Shown in pieces: positions 1 to 8,761 of a stretch of DNA of 64,000 nt (its first letter is position 1; each line of letters starts with the position of its first letter). The notes below the pieces were generated by a model. That model was not told where the DNA came from, did not search any database, and saw nothing but the letters and a program-made list of their open reading frames with translations. This DNA is from Clavibacter michiganensis subsp. insidiosus (lineage in GTDB: Bacteria > Actinomycetota > Actinomycetes > Actinomycetales > Microbacteriaceae): assembly GCF_002240565.1 (NCBI RefSeq), contig NZ_MZMO01000001.1:2790001-2854000 (forward strand). Reading direction: 5' to 3'. The position numbers and the translations under genes are program-made.

Positions 1-316
1 GCGAAGGCGCCGCGGGGCTAGGTCCCGCACCGCGGACCCCGCACCGGGCCCCGAGGGGTTCGGGCACCCGCGCCGTCGTGCCGTCATCTCCCCGATCCGC
101 GTTCCCTGCGGACGCGCGCCCGGGCTGCTCGCGGGTGGCGCACAGGGCCGCGTCCAGTGGCGAGGTGCGGCTCCGGCCCACGGCTCACGGCTCACGGCTC
201 ACGGCTCACGGCTCACGGCTCACGGCTCACGCTTCGACTCGCGCTCCCGCTCCGGCAGCTCCGGCTCCGGCTCCGGCTCCGGCGCGCGATGACGCGATCA
301 AGCCGCCGGACGCACG
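1..316. other. Gene-free left edge, low complexity
   Basis: No convincing gene lies here. Frame 1 reads six sense codons and then TAG at 19-21, which could be the last residues of a gene entering from the left, but this is too short to support. The rest is GC-rich and dominated by short tandem repeats (a heptamer at 181-229 and four CTCCGG units at 259-282). Long open frames across it are a by-product of GC content and repeat periodicity. Confidence 0.5.
181..229. repeat. Heptamer tandem repeat, 7 x CGGCTCA
   Basis: Seven perfect head-to-tail copies of CGGCTCA, with a degenerate half copy on each side. A second microsatellite of four CTCCGG hexamers follows at 259-282. Because seven is not a multiple of three, copy-number change would shift any reading frame crossing it, but no credible gene does. 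It is most likely a neutral, slippage-prone spacer. Confidence 0.9.
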
Positions 317-355
317 ACGATGGGCGCCCCTCCCATCAGGAGGAGCGCCCATCGT
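317..355 (-). terminator. Intrinsic terminator of the acyltransferase gene
   Basis: A 17-bp stem (317-333 with 339-355, one mismatch) closes a 5-nt loop. It lies 23 bp past the stop codon of the leftward acyltransferase gene. There is no clear T-run, as is usual for high-GC actinobacterial terminators. Confidence 0.8.
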
Positions 356-377
356 GGCGTGCGGTGATGCGGGCGGG

Positions 378-2657
378 TCAGCCGGCGGCCGGAGCCGGGG
401 CCGCGCCGATGCCGAGCAGGGCGAGGATGTCCGCCATGATCGGCGCGAGGTCCTGCGACTGGCGGGCCGTGAGGTGCGACGTGTCGCCGCGCACGGGGAT
501 CCCGTTCACGAACGCCGGGCACGTGCCCTGGCTGCAGAACCAGCCCTGCGTGTTGATGAACTGGACCGGGGCCCCGACCTCCGTCGCCGCGGCCTCCATC
601 GTGCGGGCGTGGCTGATGAACGACGGCGACACCGTCGACTGGCAGTCGTTCGGCGAGCTCGTCGGCGTCTTGCACTCCACGAGGGCGGTGGCTGCCGGCG
701 GACGGGACAGGACGATCACGTTGGACGCCGCGGTCTTCAGCGAGCCCATGGTGGCGAGCGCACCGGCCTGCCACTCGCGGTCGGCGGCGCCGCCCGTCGC
801 CCCGGTCGACAGGTACGAGTTGTCGACGGCCTCGCTCATGAGGATGAGCGCGGGCTTCGTCGCGTTCATCTCGCCGAGCGCCCAGTTGCGGAAGTCCGTG
901 CACTCCGTGTACTCGGAGCCGTCGGTGTCCGTGCTCGTGACGGTGGACGCGGGGCAGCGGGCCATCGTGAGCACGCGCACCTTCCAGTCGTCGCCGAGGC
1001 TCGAGCGGAGCATGGGCGCGTAGCTGATCGCGAGCGAGTCGCCGAAGATGACCGCGGTCTTCTCCGGTCCCGCCGCCTGGTTGCCGTAGACGCAGTGCTC
1101 GGCGTTCTCGACGGCGTCCTTCTCCTTGGCGAGGTCGGCGCCGAGGCAGCCGTCCTTCGCCCACTCGGTCGCGATGACGTCGCGGCCGAAGTCGCCGAAC
1201 GACTCGACGGCGGGATCGAGGGCCGGCCATTCGTCCGCGGCGAGGGCGGCGGAGACCTGCTCGCCGCGGACCTCGAGCGCGTCGCCGGTGGCCGCAGGCG
1301 GGGTCGCGGTGCCACCGGTGCTCGGGCCGCTCCCGAGCTGGCTCTGCCCGCTCGGCTCGTCGCGCACGACGGCGGCAGCCACGACGCCCACCACGGCGAC
1401 CGCGACGACGGAGAGCGCCGCGACGGTCATCTTCAGCTGCGCACCGGATGACCGGCGGCCGGCCTTCTTCGGGTCGAGCCAGCTGGAGCGGCGGATCGGA
1501 TCCTCGACGAGGTGGAACGACGCGACGGCGAGCACGAGGGTCGCGGCGATCGCGGCACCGTAGTACTCGAGGGTGCCGGTGCCGAGCAGCGACGCCAGCA
1601 GGATGATCGCCGGGAAGTGCCAGAGGTACAGCGAGAACGACAGCCGGCCGATGTAGGTGGTGACCGGGTTCGTGATCGGCACCATGGCCTTCGACACCCC
1701 GCCGATGCCCGACGCGATCACGAGCGCGGTCGCGACGACCGGCAGCAGGCCGAAGGGCACCGGGAACGCGTTGTCACCGGACACGAGGAAGAAGGAGGCG
1801 ACGATGCCCGCGAGGCCGACGTAGCCGAGCACGGGGCGGATCGCGGCGGGGAGGGTGGCGATGCGCGCCGCGAAGATCGCGAGGAGCGCGCCGATGCCGA
1901 GCTCCCAGGCGCGGGAGCAGGTGGAGAAGTACGCGACCGTCGGGCGGGCCGAGGTCTCGTAGAAGCCCCACGCGAGCGACGCCACGATGAGGACGCCGAC
2001 CGTGATGCCGATCGTCTGCGTGAAGAGGCGGGCGCGCTTGGTGCGGTTCTTGGGGCTGCGGCGGCGGGCGAACGTGATCACGAGGAAGATCAGCACGGGC
2101 CAGACGACGTAGAACTGCTCCTCGACCGAGAGCGACCAGTAGTGGCGGAACGGCGAGATGGGGCCGTCGGACGCGAAGTAGTCGGTGCCGGCGCTGGCGA
2201 AGTGCCAGTTGGAGACGAAGAGGGCCGACCAGACGGCGTCCCACAGGCTGGCCTGCGCGCGCACCACGTTGAAGACGAGGAACGAGACGGCCGTCGAGAC
2301 CACGAGCACGAGCAGCGCGGCCGGCATGATGCGGCGGACGCGGCGCTTGTAGAAGTCGAGGAACGAGATCGTCTTGGTGCGCTCGTACTCCTTGAGCAGC
2401 AGCCCCGTGATGAGGAAGCCGCTGATGACGAAGAAGACGTCGACGCCCACGAAGCCGCCGGACGGCCAGTCGAAGAGGTGGTCGACGATGACGGCGACCA
2501 CGGCGAGGGCGCGGAGGCCCTCGACGTCCGGGCGGAAGCCCCGGTTCACCGTCGGCGAATCCCCCTCAGGTGGTGGGTTCTTGTCGTGCGGCGCGGAGCG
2601 GAGCTCCGACGGGTCCGGGAGCGCGGGCGTGCCCCGGCGAAATGTCTGCGAGCTCAT
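378..2657 (-). CDS. Membrane acyltransferase (acyltransferase-3/SGNH, OafA-type)
   Basis: A 759-residue integral membrane protein expected to transfer acetyl or another acyl group to an exported glycan. After a polar N-terminus of about 40 residues comes the acyltransferase-3 signature RPDVEGLRALAVVAV, His60, and VGVDVFFVISGFLITG, then roughly ten membrane helices. The C-terminal third, after about residue 440, is extracytoplasmic and looks like an SGNH hydrolase domain, with a GDSLA motif and a late DTSH motif supplying Asp/His. This two-domain layout is known from peptidoglycan and O-antigen O-acetyltransferases. It is transcribed divergently from the exopolysaccharide operon with 214 bp between them, so decorating that polymer is the likely role. 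The ATG at 2657 is the start. The exact acyl group and acceptor are not visible. Confidence 0.9.
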   Translation of the reverse strand: MSSQTFRRGTPALPDPSELRSAPHDKNPPPEGDSPTVNRGFRPDVEGLRALAVVAVIVDHLFDWPSGGFVGVDVFFVISGFLITGLLLKEYERTKTISFLDFYKRRVRRIMPAALLVLVVSTAVSFLVFNVVRAQASLWDAVWSALFVSNWHFASAGTDYFASDGPISPFRHYWSLSVEEQFYVVWPVLIFLVITFARRRSPKNRTKRARLFTQTIGITVGVLIVASLAWGFYETSARPTVAYFSTCSRAWELGIGALLAIFAARIATLPAAIRPVLGYVGLAGIVASFFLVSGDNAFPVPFGLLPVVATALVIASGIGGVSKAMVPITNPVTTYIGRLSFSLYLWHFPAIILLASLLGTGTLEYYGAAIAATLVLAVASFHLVEDPIRRSSWLDPKKAGRRSSGAQLKMTVAALSVVAVAVVGVVAAAVVRDEPSGQSQLGSGPSTGGTATPPAATGDALEVRGEQVSAALAADEWPALDPAVESFGDFGRDVIATEWAKDGCLGADLAKEKDAVENAEHCVYGNQAAGPEKTAVIFGDSLAISYAPMLRSSLGDDWKVRVLTMARCPASTVTSTDTDGSEYTECTDFRNWALGEMNATKPALILMSEAVDNSYLSTGATGGAADREWQAGALATMGSLKTAASNVIVLSRPPAATALVECKTPTSSPNDCQSTVSPSFISHARTMEAAATEVGAPVQFINTQGWFCSQGTCPAFVNGIPVRGDTSHLTARQSQDLAPIMADILALLGIGAAPAPAAG

Positions 2658-2797
2658 GGCCCAGGTCCCTACTCACTCGTGTACCGCCGTGCAGCACTGC
2701 TGTCTGAGCGACCCTAACAGGGCACCACAGGCCCTACCATGCCCCGGACGGGGGCGTTCCGGGCTGCTGGCACCACTCGTGAGCTGTGTGATGATAG

Positions 2798-2811
2798 ACA
2801 GCCGAGGCTGT
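2798..2811. promoter_or_regulatory. Candidate operator in the divergent polysaccharide promoter region
   Basis: A perfect 6-2-6 palindrome (ACAGCC-GA-GGCTGT) lies 60 bp before the kinase start, in the 214-bp gap between the acyltransferase and the polysaccharide operon. A chance palindrome of this length is possible. No -35/-10 pair could be fixed with confidence, so the call rests only on symmetry and position. Confidence 0.3.
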
Positions 2812-2871
2812 GGATATCCCACGTATGCGGACACTCCGCGCCTGTGTGCTTTTGGGGAAGGGTTCTAAGTT

Positions 2872-4290
2872 ATGGCGCTCCGTGACTTCATTCGGATGCT
2901 GCGTAGGGGCGCGGTGCTCATCATCCTGACGCTCCTGGTCGGGGTGGGCGCCGCGGCGGCCTTCTCCCTCCTCCAGACCCCCGAGTACGAGGCATCCACC
3001 AAGATGTACGTCGCCCAGAGCAGCTCGGGCAGCGTGCAGGACCTCCAGCAGGGCAACAACTTCATCCAGCAGGCGGTGAAGAGCTACGCGGACGTCGTCA
3101 CGACCCGCGCCGTGCTCCAGCCCGTGATCGACGAGTTCGGCCTCGACATGACGTCGCGCGAGCTGGCCGAGTCGGTCCGCGCCTCCGCGCCGCTCGACAC
3201 GACGATCATCGACATCACGGTCAAGGACCAGTCCCGACAGGACGCCGCGACCCTCGCCGACGCGATCGGCGCGAGCCTCACCACGGTCGTGGGCACGCTC
3301 GTCCCCGAGACCATCGAGGGCACGCCGCAGGTGCAGATCACGCAGCTCGAGCAGGCGGAGATCCCCGAGTCGCCGTCCTCGCCGAACCTGCCCGTCAACA
3401 TCATCGTCGGCGCGCTCATCGGCCTCCTGATCGGCGTGGGCGTCAGCCTCCTCCGCGAGACGCTCGACAACCGCATCCGCGGGGAGCGCGACGTCGAGCT
3501 CGTCACGACCAAGCCCATCCTCGGCGGCATCGCGTACGACCCGAAGGCGACCGAGCGTCCCCTCATCGTCCAGGACGACCCGCGCAGCCCCCGTGCCGAG
3601 TCCTTCCGCAGCCTCCGCACGAACCTCCAGTTCCTGGAGTTCGGCGGCCGGTCGCGCAGCTTCGTCATCACCTCCTCCATCCAGGGCGAGGGCAAGTCGA
3701 CCACCAGCTCGAACCTCGCGCTGGCCCTGGCCGACTCCGGCATCAAGGTCGTCCTCATCGACGCCGACCTCCGCCGCCCGCGCCTGGCCTCCTACATGGG
3801 CCTCGAGGGCGCCGTGGGCCTCACCGACATCCTCATCGGCCGCGCCGAGATCGAGGACGTCATCCAGCCCTGGGGCTCGGGCATGCTCTCGATCCTCCCC
3901 GCCGGCCAGATCCCGCCGAACCCGTCCGAGCTGCTCGGCTCGCAGGGCATGGCCCGCCTGCTGCAGGACCTCGAGGCGCGATACGACGTGGTGCTCATCG
4001 ACGCCCCGCCGCTGCTCCCCGTCACCGACGCGGCGATCCTGTCCAAGAACGCCGGCGGCGCGATCGTCGTCGTCGCGGCAGGACGCACGCACCGCACGCA
4101 GCTGAAGAGCGCCATCGCCAACCTCACCAACGTGGGCGCGGACGTGCTCGGCCTCGTGATCACCATGCTCCCCACCAAGGGCCCGGACGCGTACGGCTAC
4201 GGCCACTACGGCTACGGGTACGGGTACGGGTACACGGAGGACGAGGACGGCCAGAAGACCAAGGCGCCCATCGAGAAGATCAAGGCGTAG
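2872..4290 (+). CDS. Polysaccharide co-polymerase / bacterial tyrosine kinase (Wzz-BYK)
   Basis: A 472-residue regulator of polysaccharide chain length and export. Two membrane helices (about 13-35 and 175-195) flank an extracytoplasmic Wzz domain. The cytoplasmic half is a BY-kinase with Walker A QGEGKSTTSS (271-280), Walker A' LIDADLRRPR (295-304) and Walker B VVLIDAPP (373-380). Residues 441-454 form a Gly/Tyr tail alternating YG, with seven tyrosines, the usual autophosphorylation cluster. Fusion of the Wzz and kinase parts in one chain is the proteobacterial-like arrangement also found in actinobacteria. It opens the operon and is followed 9 bp later by the cognate phosphatase. A GGGGAAGGG stretch precedes the ATG. 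Confidence 0.93.
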   Translation: MALRDFIRMLRRGAVLIILTLLVGVGAAAAFSLLQTPEYEASTKMYVAQSSSGSVQDLQQGNNFIQQAVKSYADVVTTRAVLQPVIDEFGLDMTSRELAESVRASAPLDTTIIDITVKDQSRQDAATLADAIGASLTTVVGTLVPETIEGTPQVQITQLEQAEIPESPSSPNLPVNIIVGALIGLLIGVGVSLLRETLDNRIRGERDVELVTTKPILGGIAYDPKATERPLIVQDDPRSPRAESFRSLRTNLQFLEFGGRSRSFVITSSIQGEGKSTTSSNLALALADSGIKVVLIDADLRRPRLASYMGLEGAVGLTDILIGRAEIEDVIQPWGSGMLSILPAGQIPPNPSELLGSQGMARLLQDLEARYDVVLIDAPPLLPVTDAAILSKNAGGAIVVVAAGRTHRTQLKSAIANLTNVGADVLGLVITMLPTKGPDAYGYGHYGYGYGYGYTEDEDGQKTKAPIEKIKA

Positions 4291-4299
4291 CTCCCCTCC

Positions 4300-5019
4300 A
4301 TGTCGGAACTCCCCCCCACGAGCCGCAGGGCCGCACGCGCGGCCCTCGGCGACGCATCCTCCGAGAGCGTCGACGACGGCTCGTTCCGCGTCCTGTTCGT
4401 CTGCTCGGGCAACATCTGCCGCTCCGCCCTCGCCGAGCAGGTCCTCCGGGCCCGCGTCCGCGCGATCTTCGGCGGCCACGCCGCCGAGGCCGACTCGGTC
4501 GTGCGCTTCTCCAGCGCCGGCACGATCGCGGCCGAGGGGCAGCGCATGCCCGAGCAGGCGGCCGAGCTGTCCGTCCGCTACGGCGGGGACCCGAGCGAGC
4601 ACCGGGCGCGCTTCCTGACGCCCGGCATCATCCAAGGCGTCGACCTGGTGCTCACCATGGCGCGCGAGCACCGCAGCGCCGTCGTGCGCGCGGTGCCCCG
4701 CGCCAACCGCTTCACCTTCACGATCCGCGAGTTCGCGGCGCTCTTCGAGCACCTCGTCGAGGTGACCGGGGACGAGAAGCACATCGCGTGCGACAGCGAC
4801 GTGCCGGAGCAGCTGCGGGCGCTCATCCCGCTCGTGGCGGCGCAGCGCGGCGTGACCCTGCCTCCCGCGCAGGAGGACGACTACGACGTGGTCGACCCCT
4901 ACCGCCGGTCGCAGGCCACCTACGACGCCTCGGGCGAGCAGGCCGGAGGCGCCATCGAGTCGATCCTCGAGTCGGTGCGGGCCGTGACCCGCACGGACGC
5001 GCCACGCCTCCGGGGCTGA
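4300..5019 (+). CDS. Low-molecular-weight protein tyrosine phosphatase (Wzb-like)
   Basis: A 239-residue cytoplasmic phosphatase. The P-loop CSGNICR (Cys35-X5-Arg41) sits at the start of the domain, and DPY with the general acid Asp199 lies near the C-terminus, both as required by the family. At 239 residues it is longer than the usual 150-180, with about 30 extra N-terminal residues and an insertion in the middle. Placed directly after the BY-kinase, it most likely dephosphorylates that kinase's Tyr tail and so cycles polymer assembly. Confidence 0.92.
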   Translation: MSELPPTSRRAARAALGDASSESVDDGSFRVLFVCSGNICRSALAEQVLRARVRAIFGGHAAEADSVVRFSSAGTIAAEGQRMPEQAAELSVRYGGDPSEHRARFLTPGIIQGVDLVLTMAREHRSAVVRAVPRANRFTFTIREFAALFEHLVEVTGDEKHIACDSDVPEQLRALIPLVAAQRGVTLPPAQEDDYDVVDPYRRSQATYDASGEQAGGAIESILESVRAVTRTDAPRLRG

Positions 5020-5109
5020 CCCGACCAGCCCGCCACCGCACACGCGAGCGCACGCCGCTCCATCAGACACCACCGGCTCCCCTCGGGAGCCGCCTGCCCC
5101 GGGGGACCA

Positions 5110-6585
5110 GTGGACACGCAACAGACACGACGCACGGACGAGGCCCAGGAGGGGTCGCGCTGGCGGGTCGTCTACGCCCGACGCCTGGCGCTGAGCGACG
5201 CGCTCGTCATCATCCTCACGACCTTCGGCGTGCAGTTCCTCTGGTTCGGCACCACGGCCGGCTCGGTCGACCTCGGCGGCAACGCCCAGGGGGTCGCGGT
5301 GACCTACACGATGGTCTCCGTCGTGCTGATCCTCGCGTGGCTCTTCGTGCTCACCGTCTACAGCACCCGCGACTACCGCATCGTCGGCACCGGCACGCAG
5401 GAGTACAAGCAGGTCGCCGACGCGACGCTGCGGCTCTTCGGCATCATCGCCATCGTCGCGTTCCTCGTGAAGATCGACCTGGCGCGCGGCTACATCGTCA
5501 CGGGCCTGCCGCTCGGCCTCGTGCTCCTGCTGCTGTCCCGCGCGCTCTGGCGCGTGTGGCTGTCGGCCCAGCGTCGCCGCGGCGAGTTCTCCTCGCTGAT
5601 CCTCCTGGTCGGATCCCTGGAGAGCACCACCCACACCGCCACCACCCTCGCCCGCGCCCCCAAGGCCGGCTACCGCGTGGTCGGCGCGTGCCTCACGGGC
5701 GACGCGCGGCCCTCGCGCCTCCCGGGCCTCGACGTGCCGGTGGTCGGGAACGCCGACGACGCGCTCGCCGAGCTCGAGCGCCTCGGCGCCGACACGCTGG
5801 TGCTCACCTCCAGCGACGAGCTGCCGCCCGAGCGGATCCGCGAGCTGAGCTGGTCGCTCGAGCCCGGCCGCCACCACCTCGTCATGGCGCCCGGCCTCAC
5901 CGACATCGGCGGCCCGCGCATCCACACGCGCCCCGTCGCCGGCCTCCCGCTCATCCACGTGGAGACGCCCCGCTTCGAGGGACGGAAGCTCCTCTCCAAG
6001 CGCCTGTTCGACATCGTCGTCTCCGGCATCACGCTCATCGTCCTGAGCCCGGTGTTCCTCCTCCTCGCGATCCTCATCAAGGCCACGAGCAAGGGCGACG
6101 TCTTCTACAAGCAGGAGCGCATCGGCCTGAACGGCGAGCCGTTCCACATGCTCAAGTTCCGCTCGATGCGCATGAACGCCGACGCCGAGCTGTTCGCGCT
6201 GCTGGAGCAGCAGGGGACGGCCGACACCCCGCTGTTCAAGGTGACGGACGACCCGCGCATCACGAAGGTCGGCGGGGTCCTCCGCCGCTACTCCCTCGAC
6301 GAGCTGCCGCAGTTCCTCAACGTGCTGCTCGGATCCATGAGCCTCATCGGCCCGCGCCCGCAGCGCGAGGGCGAGGTCGCGCTCTACGACAGCGCCGCGC
6401 GCCGCCGCCTCCTCATCAAGCCCGGCATGTCCGGCCTCTGGCAGGTCTCGGGCCGCTCCTCCCTCTCGTGGGACGACGCCATCCGCCTCGACCTCTACTA
6501 CGTGGAGAACTGGTCGCTCACGGGCGACATCATCATCCTCGCGCGCACGTTCAAGGCCGTCTTCGGCGCGGACGGGGCCGTCTGA
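5110..6585 (+). CDS. Undecaprenyl-phosphate sugar-phosphate transferase (initiating enzyme)
   Basis: A 491-residue membrane enzyme that loads the first sugar phosphate onto undecaprenyl phosphate. About four hydrophobic helices (residues 20-155) and a central nucleotide-fold domain precede the conserved bacterial sugar transferase domain from about residue 297: KRLFDIVVSG, then KQERIGLNG, KFRSM, DELPQ and LIGPRPQ, and KPGMSGLWQVSGRS. This is the WbaP/CpsE-type polyisoprenyl-phosphate hexose-1-phosphate transferase. The start is GTG at 5110; no in-frame ATG fits better. It overlaps the next glycosyltransferase gene by one base (TGATG), indicating translational coupling. The sugar, glucose or galactose, cannot be told from sequence. 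Confidence 0.94.
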   Translation: MDTQQTRRTDEAQEGSRWRVVYARRLALSDALVIILTTFGVQFLWFGTTAGSVDLGGNAQGVAVTYTMVSVVLILAWLFVLTVYSTRDYRIVGTGTQEYKQVADATLRLFGIIAIVAFLVKIDLARGYIVTGLPLGLVLLLLSRALWRVWLSAQRRRGEFSSLILLVGSLESTTHTATTLARAPKAGYRVVGACLTGDARPSRLPGLDVPVVGNADDALAELERLGADTLVLTSSDELPPERIRELSWSLEPGRHHLVMAPGLTDIGGPRIHTRPVAGLPLIHVETPRFEGRKLLSKRLFDIVVSGITLIVLSPVFLLLAILIKATSKGDVFYKQERIGLNGEPFHMLKFRSMRMNADAELFALLEQQGTADTPLFKVTDDPRITKVGGVLRRYSLDELPQFLNVLLGSMSLIGPRPQREGEVALYDSAARRRLLIKPGMSGLWQVSGRSSLSWDDAIRLDLYYVENWSLTGDIIILARTFKAVFGADGAV

Positions 6586-7715
6586 TGGGCGGGCTGGTCG
6601 TCCAGGAGTGGATCGAGAAGTCGGGCGGATCCGAGAAGGTGTTCGACGCGTTCGCGCACGCCTTCCCCGACGCCGATCTCTTCACGCTCTGGAACGACGA
6701 CCCGGGCCGCTTCGGCGACCGGCCGGTGCGGGAGAGCTGGATCGCCCGCACGCCGCTGCGCCGGAGGAAGCCCCTCGCGCTGCCGTTCATGCCGCTCACG
6801 TGGAGCTCGGTCGACCTGTCCGCCTACGAGTGGACCCTCGCCAGCTCGCACCTGTTCGCGCACCACCTCGGCCACGGCGGCCGGGGCACCCGGCGCCACG
6901 TGTACGTGCACAGCCCCGCCCGCTACCTCTGGACCCCGGACCTCGACCGGCGCGGCGCCAACCCGCTCGTCAAGGCCGCCGCTCCCCCGCTCCGCGCGCT
7001 CGACCGGCGGCGCGCGCAGGCGTCCGGCGCCGAGGTCGCCGCGAACAGCGCGTTCGTGCGCGACCGCATCCGCGCCGCGTGGGACGTGGACGCGCAGGTC
7101 ATCCACCCGCCCGTCGACGCCTCCGTCATCCGCGCCACGGCCTCCTGGGCCGACGCGCTCACGGGATCCGACGCCGCCCTCGCCGCCTCCCTGCCCGCCG
7201 AGTTCGTGCTCGGCGCGAGCCGTTTCGTGCCGTACAAGCGGCTCGACCTGGTGATCCGCGCGGGCGACGCCGCGGGCGTGCCCGTCGTCCTCGCCGGATC
7301 CGGCCCGCTCGCCGAGGAGCTGCGGGCGCAGGCCGACGCCGCGCGCGTGCCCGTCACGATCGTCCCGCGGCCGAGCGACGCGCTCCTCTACACGCTGTAC
7401 CAGCGCGCGCTCGCGTACGTCTTCCCCGCGGTCGAGGACTTCGGGATCATGCCCGTCGAGGCGATGGCCGCGGGCGCCCGCGTGCTCGTCACCGACGTGG
7501 GCGGCGCGACCGAGAGCGTCGTCGACGGCGTGACGGGCGTGCACGTGCACGACTGGGAGGGCGCCGGCCTCGCCGACGCCGTCGCCCGGGCCGCGACGCT
7601 GGATCCCGCCGACAGCGTCCGCCGCTCCGCCGACTTCGACGCGGCCGTGTTCGAGCGCCGCATCGCCTCCTGGGTCCGCCACGACGGCGCCCGGCTCGAC
7701 GGGGCGGTCGCGTGA
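6585..7715 (+). CDS. Glycosyltransferase family 4 (GT-B)
   Basis: A 376-residue retaining GT-B glycosyltransferase. It carries an N-terminal GGSEKVF acceptor-loop motif and a C-terminal donor domain with VPYKRLD, the SGP turn, and EDFGIMPVEAMAAG, whose two glutamates are the EX7E nucleotide-sugar motif. The ATG at 6585 shares a base with the previous stop. It probably adds the second or a later sugar to the lipid-linked repeat unit on the cytoplasmic face. Donor and linkage are unknown. Confidence 0.9.
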   Translation: MGGLVVQEWIEKSGGSEKVFDAFAHAFPDADLFTLWNDDPGRFGDRPVRESWIARTPLRRRKPLALPFMPLTWSSVDLSAYEWTLASSHLFAHHLGHGGRGTRRHVYVHSPARYLWTPDLDRRGANPLVKAAAPPLRALDRRRAQASGAEVAANSAFVRDRIRAAWDVDAQVIHPPVDASVIRATASWADALTGSDAALAASLPAEFVLGASRFVPYKRLDLVIRAGDAAGVPVVLAGSGPLAEELRAQADAARVPVTIVPRPSDALLYTLYQRALAYVFPAVEDFGIMPVEAMAAGARVLVTDVGGATESVVDGVTGVHVHDWEGAGLADAVARAATLDPADSVRRSADFDAAVFERRIASWVRHDGARLDGAVA

Positions 7716-8761
7716 TGCGCCGGCTCGTCGTCAACGAGGCGTACGCGGCGCAGCGGGTCACCGGCCAGCAGCGCTACGCGACGGAGATCGCCCGCGCCCT
7801 CGAGGGCAAGCAGGGCGTCACCCGCGCCACGCCGTCCGACGGCATCGCGTCCTCCGGCGCGCGCAGCTGGCTCTGGGTGCAGACGACCCTGCCGTGGATC
7901 ACGCGCCAGGACGTGCTGCTGTCGCTCACGAGCCGCGCACCGCTCGTGCACCGGCGCCACATCGTGGTCGTGCACGACCTCTTCGTGCTCACGAACCCCG
8001 AGTGGTACAGCCGCGAGTACGTCGTCACGCACGTGCCGCTGCTGCGCGCCAACCTGCGCGACGCGCGCGTCATCGTCACCGTGAGCGAGCCCGTCGCCGA
8101 GCAGGTGCGCGAGCTCGGCCTCTCCAGCGCGCCCGTCGTGGTCGCGCCCAACGCGCCGAGCCCCGTCTTCGGGGCGCCGCGCGGAGCCGAGGAGCGCGCT
8201 CGCGTGCTCGAGCGGTTCGGCGTGACCGACGGCGGGTACCTGCTCGCGGTCGGCAGCATGGATCCGCGCAAGAACCTGAAGCGCCTCACCGAGGCCTACC
8301 TGGAGCTGCCCGCGGAGACCCGCGCCCAGGCGCCCCTCGTGCTCGTGGGCGCGAAGAGCGCCGTCTTCGGCGACGTCGACATGGCCGAGTCGGACGACAT
8401 CAAGCTGGCCGGCTACGTCACCGACGACGAGCTCGCCGTGCTCTACGCGGCGTCGCGCGGCGTCGTCTTCCCGAGCCTCGCGGAGGGCTTCGGCCTGCCG
8501 CTCGTCGAGGCGATGGTCGCGGGCGCGCGCCTCGCCGTCTCCGACATCCCCGTCTTCCACTGGATCTGCGAGGGCGACGCCGACTACTTCTCCCCCGCCG
8601 ACACGTCCGCCATCACCGAGGCGCTCGCCCGGCTCGCCGCGGCCGCCCCGCTCGACGAGGAGGAGGCCGCCCGGATCCGCCGCGCCGTCACCTGCCGCTT
8701 CGACTGGCGCACCTCCGCGCAGACCGTCCACGACGCCTACCAGAGCATCGGGACGCGATGA
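7715..8761 (+). CDS. Glycosyltransferase family 4 (GT-B)
   Basis: A 348-residue GT4-type glycosyltransferase, unlike its neighbour in detail. An N-terminal VTGQQRYATEI glycine-loop motif is followed by VVHDLF, the donor-domain opening LLAVGSMDPRKNLKRL, and the EX7E motif in AEGFGLPLVEAMVAG. Overall organisation is that of mannosyl/rhamnosyl-type transferases of exopolysaccharide clusters, but the sugar cannot be read from sequence. The ATG at 7715 overlaps the previous TGA by one base, and its own TGA overlaps the flippase ATG by four bases (ATGA). Confidence 0.9.
   Translation: MRRLVVNEAYAAQRVTGQQRYATEIARALEGKQGVTRATPSDGIASSGARSWLWVQTTLPWITRQDVLLSLTSRAPLVHRRHIVVVHDLFVLTNPEWYSREYVVTHVPLLRANLRDARVIVTVSEPVAEQVRELGLSSAPVVVAPNAPSPVFGAPRGAEERARVLERFGVTDGGYLLAVGSMDPRKNLKRLTEAYLELPAETRAQAPLVLVGAKSAVFGDVDMAESDDIKLAGYVTDDELAVLYAASRGVVFPSLAEGFGLPLVEAMVAGARLAVSDIPVFHWICEGDADYFSPADTSAITEALARLAAAAPLDEEEAARIRRAVTCRFDWRTSAQTVHDAYQSIGTR

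Noticed and set aside
181..229. Possible CRISPR-like array
   Set aside because: Units are 7 bp with no spacers, and no cas genes are present; it is a microsatellite.
2734..6147. A 1137-codon open frame on the minus strand opposite the kinase, phosphatase and priming transferase genes
   Set aside because: It is the antisense shadow of three well-identified genes; composition is Arg/Gly/Asp/Glu-rich without any domain.
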